Of a DNA stretch of 64,000 nt, positions 32,225 through 42,536 are shown in pieces. The translations under genes and the position numbers were made by a program. The notes below the pieces were generated by a model. The model was not told the origin of the DNA and searched no databases. It saw only the letters and a list, made by a program, of their open reading frames with translations. The stretch is taken from positions 1,426,001-1,490,000 of the forward strand of contig JAACJP010000005.1 in the NCBI GenBank assembly GCA_013368375.1, given 5' to 3'. Position 1 is the first letter of the stretch. Each line of letters begins with the position of its first letter. Origin of the DNA: Tricholomella constricta (lineage: Eukaryota; Basidiomycota; Agaricomycetes; Agaricales; Lyophyllaceae).

Positions 32225-35114
32225 ATGAGGTCGACATTTCCGCGTTCAAGTGTTCTGGTGCTCGGCGCCAACTCTGTCCAGTCTCTCGTTCCGTCTACGC
32301 TCATATCACAGGTGGAAGCGCTTCTGGATAGCCATAGAATCGAGGACGCGCTTGATTTGGCAGACAGACAGCGCAAGAAGCTCCAGGCTAACATCTCTAT
32401 CGATGAGGATGAGGTTTGTAGTTCACTATAGGTTACTTTCAGCAGAAATATCAATCTGATATTCTTTTACCAAGGCAGACGAATTAAGATACGTGTATCA
32501 ACGGATAGGCTTCCAATGTTTCAAGGAGACACGTTTCGCGGAGGCCACAAACTGTTTCTTCGATGGAGAGGTGGATCCACGCCTGGTTATCAGCTACTAC
32601 CCAGATCTTCGCGGTTCCCTATTCACGTCAGACGATTCCATGGATGTATTCGCCGGTGTGGCAGAGCGCATGCCCCCAGAGGCCTCCGTTGAAGACATTG
32701 GTAAGCCGTCGTCCTTTCTTAACGCATAGCCGCACCCCCACCTTTGCCCTTTCACCTGTCCTTCCCATCTCCCCTCCCCTCTACTCCCGTTGACATGTCC
32801 TCCCTCGTCCATTACCCGCGCGTCGCACTTTTTCACGTTCCTGCTTTGGAACTGATATCAGTTGTGACAAACCTAGTCAGGAACTACTCGCCGCACCTCT
32901 CTCCAAACACGCGGTCCGCGCCGTCCACAGCGGAACTGAGGAAGATTTTGGTGGCGGAGGCGAATGAGAAGCTAGAGGTCTTCTTGACAAGGTGGAGGGC
33001 CAGGCGGATCGTCGAGGGTGGAAGTGATCAGGCAGTGGGTGGTTCGACGAACAATACGCGGTTGGCCGATCCTTCTGTGGAGGTGAGTGGTGCTGAGTTT
33101 TGGAGATTCGCCGCACTTCTTGACATGGATATACAGGTGGTCGACACAGTCCTCGGGAAGCTATATGCCCAACTCGAGAAAACCCAACACCTATACAGTC
33201 TCCTCCGGGAACCCCATCACATCGTCATAAACGAGGTTGAACCTGTCCTCGAGCGTACCGGCCAGTACAACGCCCTGTGCATGCTTTATAAGGAAAAGGG
33301 AGAAGAGGCGAAGCTGCTTGAAGTCTGGTCCAAGTAAGCCTTGAACTCGCATCTTGGGCAATGCGAATACTCATGCAATCCCTAGGCTCATCGATGGCCA
33401 ATGGACCGACGAAGACGTCAAAGACCCTCTATCCGATATGATAGCCTTGTTGACGGAGAAACGGGATCGTGCACTAACGCAACATTGGGGACTCTGGCTG
33501 ACCCAGCGAGATCCAGAACGTGGACTCAAGGTACATATCTTCCTTGTTTTAGACTTGACAATCCCGCTGACCCCATCTGGCTCACTCCAGCTTCTCATGC
33601 CGAAAGATTCAGGCAAGCGGCGGGAACGGCCTGACGAGGATCTTGCCCTTTTTGAATCAATCAAGGAAGCAAACCCTGCTGCTGGTATCCAATTCCTTGA
33701 GTACTTGGTCTTACAGCGTCGGAGCTCGGTACGGGGTCATGGTACTTCATCCCACATATGATGCTGACCGTAAGCTTGCCACTTCAGTCACACCAACTCC
33801 ACACATTACTCGCCACATCGTGTATCCAGCAACTATCCGTGGCTCTGGCGCAAGAGTCCGTTTCGAAACTCTGGCGTGCAAAAGGTGCGCAACAGAGTTA
33901 ATTAGCAAAGTAATAAATCCGCTTAACTGCATGGCGCTTTAGCTGCATCATACACTTCAAACCGCACCGACGCCTCTTTCCTCTCCTACTTCGCATCAAC
34001 TACACCAGATTCCCCGCACAAACGCACCCGCTTAAAGACCGTCCTGTTCCTCGCCGGCTCATCCCTCTACGATCCCGCCATTGTCCGATCGCTCCTGCTC
34101 GAACGAAATAAGGTTCTTCGACTAGAGCTCGCGATCGTCGACGGCAAGGTACTGCCAACCTCTCTCACAATATTCAACGGTCTCTAAACAGAGCCACTTC
34201 GGCCCCACTCCCATAGCTAGGAAACCACCGCGCCGCACTGTCTACACTCGTGCACGACCTGCACGACGCAACATCGGCAGAGCTGTATTGTACGCTCGGC
34301 GGCGACCTCGTGTCCATGAAGATCGCGCAGTCGCTTGCGGAGAACAACGAGGGCCTCGAGCTTTGGGCCTCTGCCTTGTTCGGTGCCGCACTGAAGGGCC
34401 TGCGCCCCACTGCCCTGTCTCGCCAGAAATCGACGGTGGATGAGGGGAGAAAAAAGGAGTTACTGAAGATATTGTTGGAGGTTTATATGAGCGATGGGTG
34501 CGTGTCTTTTTGTGGTTGTGCATTTGTCTTGTTCGTGGCTGATGCTGCTTGTGACGCGGAGTGAGACGAGTACGTATCGAGCCGCGCATCTCATCAATTC
34601 GCAGGCTATGAACCTTGATGTTCTGGATGTGCGTTTTGTTTACGTTCAATTTCAATATGGTCGGTGGGGCACTCACCCTACGTCCGCACAGGTCATACCA
34701 CTCGTCCCACCAAACTGGCCGGTCAACTTAATGTCTTCATTCCTTGCGCGTTCGTTTCGCCGGACACTACACGCGCGGCACGAGGCCAAGATCGTGAAAA
34801 CAATCAGCGCGGGCCAGAACCTCGAGGTCCGTTTCCCGTTCTTGTATCTAGTACGATTCGGATCTTGACCTCCCGCTCTTGTGTTGTAGGTGAAAGACCG
34901 TACGTGGTTGATACTCCGAGAAGAGGGCATGGTGATCGAGGAGCCCGTCGAGGACGAAGGCGACGAGCCGGCCAGCTTCGACGAGAAAGGAGGATTGGCG
35001 GAGAAACTTGCGTTGCATCTGAGTGGCCTCCCGCCTCCGCCGAATCATGGCGATGTGCATGTGGATAAGGTGGAGAGTAGGAATGGGGAGCTGGGACACA
35101 GCGATCTTGTTTGA
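32225..35114 (+). CDS. Vps39/TGFBRAP1-like vacuolar sorting protein lacking the N-terminal CNH domain
   Basis: Homologues are CORVET/HOPS tethering subunits at endosomes and vacuoles, built as an N-terminal CNH (beta-propeller) domain, a helical solenoid and a C-terminal Vps39 domain 2. Visible here are SVLVLGANSVQSLVP, QVEALLDSHRIEDALDLAD, ELRYVYQRIGFQCFKETRF, RLVISYYPDLRGSLF, NLVRNYSPHLSPNTR, GQYNALCMLYKEKGEEAKL and LLEVWSKLIDG, then ALTQHWGLWLTQRDPERG, AGIQFLEYLVLQ, YDPAIVRSLLLERNKVLRLE, HRAALSTLVHDLHDATSAE, VIPLVPPNWPVNLMSSFLAR and VKDRTWLILREEGMVIEEP. All exons from this point join in frame to the stop at 35112-35114. The propeller is missing: a stop precedes the first ATG in frame, and the next gene upstream ends about 150 bp before. 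The start given is simply the first in-frame ATG. Truncated gene or a rearrangement breakpoint. Confidence 0.75.
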
Positions 35115-35798
35115 TTTCGTGGAGGCTGTTTGGGACAGAGGTCTTGAATGTCCACTCGTCTGAAAATTATAGACTAATCAATGTTATATACAGCGTTGAC
35201 ACTAATGGATCGTTGTGAGCGAATAAAATCATGCATGGTAACAGTGATACCCGAGTGTCCCCAAACTAAATTATGTACGTATTGGGAACAGTGACAGAGC
35301 AAGCGTCTAGCATCGCGTTATTTCTTGAACAAATGATCTTGGTTTCAAAGCTTGTGGCGCACGTATAAATCTTCGCGGGGTCGTTTCGTTTCATATGTTG
35401 CAAGCCATCTGCAGTTTTAAGGATTGTTGGCTGCTCAATGATAAAGGCTGGGAGTTAACGTGAAGCATTCAGGACATCATCATATGTTATACATTGTCAC
35501 GAAATTAAATGATGCATGTCTCCGTAGATTCGCTTTGCGGACTGGCATTTTACATATGTGCGGAGTAACATGCCAAATAAGAAATCACTGGCGCTTGTTT
35601 CATCATTCCACAGCCAAAAGTATGCCCACACTCAGTGGGCATTCGTTGCGACGTGCCTTACGCAAGGAGAAATGGTGTTAACAGAGCATTGCAATGATAG
35701 ACGCCTAGAGGCTGAAGCTTATTCCAAACCGATGTTTGGTTCAATCGAGAACATAAGTCCATGTCGAGGAAAGCTCGAGATCTTCAGAGGCACCAGCA
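35115..35798. other. Intergenic stretch
   Basis: About 680 bp between the Vps39-like gene and the first G-domain relic. AT-richer sequence with short open frames only; nothing recognised. Confidence 0.4.
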
Positions 35799-36800
35799 TT
35801 AAGGCTTTCCCTGTGACAAAAGGTATCTATCAGTCAGCCTAAACTGACCTATAAGGCGATTAAAATTGCCACGGCGTACCTTCTTTCCGTTTCGAAAGAT
35901 GAATGTAAAGAAACTCGAAATCCAGCAGGGGGACGCATTCGCTGGAACTGGCGCCGCCGGTGACTGTGGAAGCAACCGAGATAATCGGCGTAATTCGTCT
36001 CGAACGGATGTGACGTTATAGCTTATTTTGTCGCTTTTGGAGAGCTGGAGGATGAATTGTCCGGGTGATGGAGGCGGATTCAAGTCGCTGAAAGGAGGGA
36101 GATGGAACAGGGAATTGGTAGTTTTCCACCTTTGCTGGGCGTCTTTTCCTCCTCTTTGCCCTTCTGAAGCCTGTCCTTCTCTGGCTTTAAATCATTCCAC
36201 CTCACCGACGCCGAAACGATGTGAGGCCACGCGGATTCGGAGAACTTCCCGGGGTGCATATAATCCTTGGAAGCAACGGGAGTTTCGTTGATGGCGTAGA
36301 CTTAGATAATCATCGCAATCAACTTCTTCGACCGTTTAGACCTGTGTGGTGTATTGGAGGATTGAATAAACGAAGGAGCAGGATTGATCCTAACCATGTG
36401 TCAAGCCATTGAATAATTTCTTGCAAAATATCCCGGTCCTTTTTACCCTTTTCTGCATCGAATCCGGGGGTGTCGACAAGGACGATACGGGAGGTAGACT
36501 ACGAAACTTCGTCCATAACATAGCCTTGAATTTCCTTGGTGTGACTCTCAGATGCCATGTTATGACCCACAGGAGCAACGTCTGTTGGACCATTGATCGC
36601 GTTGTTAATAAACTTCATACGAGAATTACCTTAAGCATGGAACGGTAGAATACGGAGAAGGCACCTCACAGTACTTTTCCCTGCTCCGGATTGACCCAAA
36701 ACACTGCAAGCTTGTAAGAACGGGGGGCTTGAAGTGAAGGAGAAACGTACAGTATGATGATGTCGCCATCCTGAGCAGTATATTCAAGTGAGGTCGCCAT
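35799..36800 (-). pseudogene. P-loop G-domain protein, decayed copy A
   Basis: Paralogue of the intact gene at 38414-39505. Start 36800 gives MATSLEYTAQDGDIIIL. After a short intron comes VLGQSGAGKST (Walker A/G1), then FINNAINGPTDVAPVGHN and a G3 block SRIVLVDTPGFDAEKGKKD followed by LQEIIQWLDT. An in-frame TAG at 36501-36499 separates the switch region from the G3 block and no GT-AG intron removes it. The middle part after the G3 block cannot be joined in frame. The C-terminal block is still readable at 36083-35880 (VRDELRRLSRLLP, FFTFIFRNGKK). Most likely a pseudogene, although an unrecognised intron could rescue it. Confidence 0.6.
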
Positions 36801-37879
36801 CGAGAGGATCTGCTTGTAATTACAGGGCTTCCCTTGTGGGTTTCTTTATCTCGTGGAGGAGCCCTGATAGGTGTGCGGAGTTCTATAGAGAGCTCGTGTA
36901 TTCGGTGCGGAAACCTGGAGGCATGGGAGATCATATTAACAACACGTTGGTGGTGTTGATGGGACAGGCCTTGTGATGTTTCATTGGTTTGACATTGGCC
37001 TAAAATAGCAGTTTCTGTCGCTCCATTCTGGCAAGTTCAGAAAACATGACACGTGGGAGTTGCCGAGGGCCTTGAGAGGAGGAGGGATGAACAGATTCCT
37101 ACACTTTGAAAAGACAAGCTGAGCGCGACTCGAGCATGATGCGAAGACGAAGTCACGAGATGTAAGAGCCACGAGGAAGTACATTCGAAAAGCTATGGAA
37201 GTACAAGATCCAAGACAGAACGGGAACAATGCGGGTCGAGAAACTCGAAAGGCATTATGTGGAAAAGGCGACCCGTGGCAATTTAAACACTTTCGCTGTA
37301 GGAATTCAATGATCACTTTGAAGAGCCCAGTTATAAAGAGGTGTAACGTACCGCGCACCGGGGTCACCTGGGGACGGTGTAACAGCACTAGAACGCAGCA
37401 ATGAACCCAGACGCCTATTCCAGAATCCAGGTCTAATCCGATCAAGGATAATAAAGCTGACAGCGCTGAGTCCTAGTATCCCCTTGTGGAGGGCTCGAGA
37501 TAGCGCTCCACGCTTGTTGAGTTAAGAAATCTGCCAGAAACGTTGGGGTACTGCCCGCTCTGGGATATTTCTCCACTTCAGTGGAGCTGCTAAGATGATG
37601 TGCTCCCGAGCGGACTGAGAGAACTGGCCAGGCCGCATCCGGAGCGAGCCCGAGGCAGACTGAAAATCGTCGATACCGTAGACATAGCCAATCCTTGCGA
37701 ACAACCTCGTTGTCCGGATGCGTCTAGAAGGCATTTCATTGGGCTGGATAAATCAAGATGGGCGGCTGAGCTGACGACAATTCCAGCCATCGAACGACAC
37801 ACTACAAGGCATCCTGTCTTTTATATATACTCGTCGTTGAACCCCAGGGCGTTGAGAAGGGATATATGGGAAGAGGGAT
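36801..37879. other. Region between decayed G-domain copies
   Basis: About 1.1 kb with no recognised gene. Short open frames on the minus strand (36981-37445, 37522-37802) may include eroded 3' parts of copy B, but no conserved block could be matched. Confidence 0.35.
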
Positions 37880-38160
37880 TCGAGCAAACGCTTGGACTTG
37901 GTCTGAGTATTCAAGTGATGACCCACAGGAGCAATGTCATTCCCGAGGAAGAGTTGATGAGCTACGTGTGCTTTGGTACCCTGCAACGCTTTCCCCTGCG
38001 CCTGTCCGGCCCATGATACAGGAGAGCTGTAAGATACAGTACGGCAGAAAACTATCGGAGAAACTTACAGGACGATGGTGTCGACATCGCGGGCTATATT
38101 TCAAGCGAATTTCGACGTTGAATGGAGCTTTTCTTGGATGATGGCTCTTCGCTTGAGAGC
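37880..38160 (-). pseudogene. P-loop G-domain protein, decayed copy B
   Basis: Third member of the local G-domain group. Minus-strand blocks DVDTIVL, then after an intron-like gap GRTGAGESVAG, then NDIAPVGHHLNTQTK parallel DGDIIIL, GQSGAGKST and TDVAPVGHN of copy A. The Walker A lysine is replaced by glutamate (GAGES), the blocks lie in different frames, an upstream TGA is in frame, and no G3 block follows. Only the N-terminal third can be traced, so this is a relic. Confidence 0.6.
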
Positions 38161-38413
38161 TCCTGGCTTTCAAGGGAGATGGAGCCAAGCTCCGCTCCTA
38201 AATTTCCCGCACCTTATGAGGGTGCTCATGTAATCGGCGCGGAACCTGCAGGCAGAACGCAGCGTTGATCACAGCACAAAGCAAACATGCGGCAGATGGG
38301 GGTGATTAGTTCGACATACCCCTCACATCACCTAATGACGAGCAGGATGTACTTCCGGTGTGAAGAGAGGAGAGTAGCCAGGGGTAGAAAAGTGCATTAG
38401 GAAGTGGATTGTA

Positions 38414-39505
38414 TCAAAAGTCGATTTCAACAAAACAGACGGAAATCAGATTGACTGTATCTTTTCTCTGGAGAACGAGTAAGAAGATGTATTACGGTGT
38501 TCCGGAACGCTTCGATGTCCGCAGGCGCCGGCGCCGGCGCTGAAACACGGCATTCAGTCCAAATGAAGCTCCCATTATAAAAGAGCGTCACGTACGTTGG
38601 TGAGCTTCCCGAACAATTTGGAAATAAAGCCTTCACCATGGTCCTTCCTATCAGCAGCCTGAGGTGGGAGAAGCGCAAGGATGCGGCGAAGCTCTTCTTG
38701 AATTTCTTCCACCTCGATGGGATCGACTTGGAACATATCGATTATAGCGCGAGCAGATTCGGTTGTATCCTCAAAGCGAGACATCTGGGATCCATGATCT
38801 GACATTTTTTTCCATTGAGCTTTTAGCTGCGTTTCGCGCAGCTTCCCAACGGACTCTGGATCTTTCATCTCCTTCCATTTTACGGTCACGAGTATGACGT
38901 ATTTCGGCGCTTCAGGCTTCGACAGTTTCGTAGGGTGCATGAGATTGGTTTCAGGATCTGTTCGAGTCTGGATGATCTCGTGCAGGTAAATAATGCCAGC
39001 GAACTTCATCTTTGGTGAACATCTGCAAATTGTGTCAGTAAACGGGATACTCAAGGATACACCACTCACCGGGTACTAAGCCAATCGATAATGCGTTGCA
39101 TAATTTCGCGGTCGCTGGCATACGTGTCGTTAAATCCGGGGGTGTCTACGAGGACGATGCGTCGACCAGAGTCCAAGGTCATCGAGTAAGGTCGTATATG
39201 AACGGTGTGGGAGCTCAGGTTTTCGCCAACGGAAGCAACATGCTCGCCAATAGCATGATTTATGAACTACAGGCAGAGTTAGCCTTGGAATCGAGGAAGC
39301 AAATAACACACCGTGCTTTTGCCAGCTCCACTCTGGCCAAGGATCCTAGACCCAGAAGATGAGGTAAATTAGGGTGACATGCATGACATGAAGTCTGATA
39401 TACCCACAAGAAAATCGTATCCTCGGCTTGGACCTTGTATTCGTCTGCAGCTGGTGAAAGTTCAGTTGCTGCAGCCTCAGGCTTTGGCTTTGATTTTCCC
39501 CACAT
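38414..39505 (-). CDS. P-loop G-domain (AIG1/septin-like GTPase) protein, intact copy
   Basis: Predicted GTP-binding protein of the basidiomycete G-domain families; cellular role unknown. Start 39505 gives MWGKSKPKPEAAATELSP. Short introns flank ILGQSGAGKST (G1) and FINHAIGEHVASVGENLSSH. The G3 block is GRRIVLVDTPGFNDT, followed by ASDREIMQRIIDWLSTR, KMKFAGIIYLHEI, PKYVILVTVKWKEM and a helical C-terminus (VEEIQEELRRILALLPP, EGFISKLFGKLTN). A classical NKxD/TKxD G4 motif is not evident; VTVKW occupies that place. A last small exon ends at 38414; without that splice the frame stops at 38575. Divergent from the nucleoporin gene. About 290 residues. Confidence 0.75.
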
Positions 39506-39990
39506 GGCCACGGAAGCGGCGAATACACAAGAAAGATGAGGAACGATTCGAGGAGCACTCAAAGAAGAGGTGAGTGGGCACGAGTCTCTGATGAGGATGG
39601 GGCACGACAACCTGGCATCAGCATTGTTAGCGTCGATACAAGTTCATCGATCCTCGTTGACGCCGCGTGCCCGCCGTCGTTCAGCAGAATCAGCACTGCC
39701 ACGATAAATTGTTTACTCTTCTTTGATTTGCCAAACTTCCCTTGCACGCGAGCCTCGTACCTGCTCTCTCGATTGAACCTCGCTCCTTGAAATTTCTACC
39801 GGCGCGACCTCTTTTTCGCCTGCGTATCCAAAAACGAAGGCCTACGTCTTCTAACGCGAAGATCACACAAAAAGACCGCCACCTGGGCCACTCACGATCA
39901 GGCTTTTGTCCAAAGCGTAATATTCATTCATTCGCGCGTCAAGGTTCAGTGAAGCTCACAGCTGAACAGGCTTCTTAATCACCATCTATC
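39506..39990. promoter_or_regulatory. Divergent intergenic region, G-domain gene / nucleoporin
   Basis: 485 bp between the starts at 39505 (minus) and 39991 (plus); presumed to carry both promoters. No TATA box was identified. Confidence 0.4.
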
Positions 39991-42111
39991 ATGTCGATCT
40001 TTGGGAATGCAAACGCGACTGCGCCACAAGCGGGCGGAGGGCTTTTTGGATCTGCCAACACTCAACAGCAGCAACAACCCGCAGGAGGAGGCTTGTTTGG
40101 TAACCCCCCGCAGAGCACGACGCAGCAAACACCTTCGTTGTTTGGAAATACAGCCCAGAATACACAGGCACCATCGCTCTTTGGGGGCACGGGGACGACA
40201 ACTGGTGGCGGGGGTTTGTTTGGTGGGCAGAACGCGAACACAGCTCAAGGGACGGCAGGCGGAGGGCTTTTTGGTGGTCAGCAGCAGCAGCAACAGCCGG
40301 CGGCCGGAGGCGGGCTATTTGGGAATACGCAGGTGCAGACGAATCCCGGGGGAGGGTTGTTTGGCTCTACGACCCAGCAACAACCTGCGGGCACGGCTGG
40401 AGGTCTCTTCGGTTCTACTACACAACAGCAACCAGCAGCGACAGGTGGAGGTCTGTTTGGGTCCAGCACGCAGCAGCCAGCGACGACTGGCGGTGGTCTC
40501 TTTGGCTCAACCACACAGCAACCAGCACCTGGAGGCGGAGGCCTTTTTGGTTCGACCACACAACAGCCAGCAACCTCAGGTGGAGGTCTTTTCGGCTCTA
40601 GCACCACCGCTCAACCACAACAGCAGCAAGGAGGGGGTTTGTTCGGCAGTACAACTCAACAGCCTGCGGCTGGTGGCGGATTGTTTGGAAAACCCTTGGG
40701 GACTGGTCTTAGCATCAACACGAATACTGCAACAACCCAAGGCGCCAATCCTAATCCACTATTTGGCAACACTCTCGGCCAGCAGCAACAGCAACAGACA
40801 GGAGCTTCTGGCGGTCTTTTCTCTCAACCATCTCAGAGCCAAGCGCGGCCGTCAATATTCGGAAACCTTGGACAATCGACATCTAATACCAATTCTTTGT
40901 TCGGGGGCGGGAATATGAGTACATTGAATACTAGTGCGTTGGGCGGTGGCCAGGCAGGAGGATTCAGCACCTCTGCGCTGACGCGGAGCTCTGTTGGGGC
41001 TGCCCAACAGCAAGCTGATGCGCAGGCTCAGCATGCAAATCTTCTGCAACGGATCGAAGCAGTGTACAACGCTTGGAACCCTGCCTCGCCACAATGTCGA
41101 TTCCAAGTAAGTGCCTTCAATCATCATTTGGTATCTTCCTTGGCCTGAGATAAATCGTGTGAAAAAAGCACGTATTCTATAACCTTGTACACCCAAATCA
41201 GATCAGCCTTTATCGACAACCGCCGAACGTCTCCAACGAGTTGTGGGAAAAGGCCACAAGAGAGAACCCCGATTCAAAATGGCGAGCTCACAGCCCATTT
41301 GTATCTCAAATGTTATTTAACTAAGATTATCCGGAATAGTCTCGTTCCCGTGGTTGCAAGGGGCTTTGACGATGTTCGGGAACGCGTCGACGCTCAAGCC
41401 CGGCAAGCCGAACAACACAAAGAGCGTCTCAAGGTCTGTGTGCAATGTCTCTCCTCTCCAAAAACACCACTTCTCACCCAACCTAACCTCACACAGGACC
41501 TCAAAACGCGCCTCGACGCTCTTACCGAGCGCCACACCCTGTCCAACACTGCACGCCTCCAGCGCGCAGCATCCCAACAAACCCAGCTGACCCAGCGTCT
41601 CCTCGCATTCGTGCAGCACCTCCACCTCCTTATCCCCGCCATCCGCTCGTCCTCGATCCGGCCCGAGGAGGAGCAGCTCCGCGGGCAGCTCGAGGAGATT
41701 GAGGAGGAGGTGCGCCGCGGGCGTATACGGGGAAAGCTGAACGAGCTGTGGGCCCTCATAGGCGCGGTCAACGCGGCGTCTGAGCGCGGCGGCAGTGGCA
41801 GCGGAGGTGGAGGCAGTGGGTCCGGGGAGTGGGCTGTCGTGGATGAGGAGGGGCTGGCACAGATTGCGCAGGCATGTTATGCTTCCACGAGCTATGAGAA
41901 CGTGTGATACTGACCGGTGACGCGATTTTAGATATTATCGGAGCAGCAGAATGGGCTGGCGCATCTGACGAAGATACTGCAAAACCATCAGAAGGACCTT
42001 GCGGTCATTATGGGCACTGGGGCGAGCGCGATCGCGACTGGAGACGACATGAATGATATGGATTCATCGTGGGGGTCAACGAGTACGTTGCGTGCGAGTA
42101 CCCTGCGATGA
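39991..42111 (+). CDS. NUP54: Nucleoporin Nup54/Nup57 (FG-repeat)
   Basis: Channel nucleoporin of the Nup62 subcomplex. Residues 1 to about 330 are an FG domain with more than a dozen GLFG repeats spaced by Gln/Thr/Gly linkers (start MSIFGNANATAPQ). The folded part follows: LLQRIEAVYNAWNPASPQC, then HVFYNLVHPNQISLYRQPP, CLVPVVARGFDDVRERV, a coiled-coil stretch (RAASQQTQLTQRLLAFVQ; RPEEEQLRGQLEEIEEEV; GKLNELWALIGAVNAA) and LSEQQNGLAHLTKILQNHQ. The exon ending NPDSK and the next starting CLVPV must be joined by an intron with a GC donor (tg|gcgagc). A small exon boundary near 41873-41932 restores QILSEQQNG. End TLRASTLR at 42111; a further intron at 42082 is possible. About 600 residues. Confidence 0.93.
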
Positions 42112-42536
42112 TGTGTGTATCTTGCTGTTATACTATCACCTCCGGATTCTGGCTTTTGCGTGTATTTCGCTTGGATTTTCGCTGAACCTGCCTCTGGAAT
42201 GCAGCTGTTCAAGTCGAATGGTGACTATGCTAAGAGTACAAGAAAGATATAAGGAACACAACGCAGGGGTATAGGTACACAACGCACCCTGCACCACATT
42301 AGGCGAGAGGTAATGTAGGGAGCGAGTCATAGGCACATGTCAATCACAAGAAATAAAGAAAGAACCAAGATAGAGGGATATGTGATAGTAGGAGGGAAGT
42401 GTACGCAGGAAGTAGAAACATCATGGGCGAAGTGCAGAGGGAGGGATAAGATAAATATGATAGAATACGATGACAGGACGGATGAAAGAACTTAAAAACA
42501 AGATCCATCAAGAAGCATAATCCATGCAAGCTGGGC
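42112..42536. other. 3' flanks of convergent genes
   Basis: 425 bp between the ends of the nucleoporin (plus) and CAC2 (minus) genes; should hold both 3' untranslated regions. No gene seen. Confidence 0.5.

Noticed and set aside
40278..40607. Antisense repetitive frame (Pro/Val/Cys-rich) opposite the FG repeats
   Set aside because: Mirror of the tandem GLFG codons; not an independent gene.
40001..40918. 305-codon plus-strand frame overlapping the nucleoporin
   Set aside because: A shifted reading of the Gln/Gly-rich FG repeats. The other frame has the GLFG repeats and the conserved Nup54 domain.
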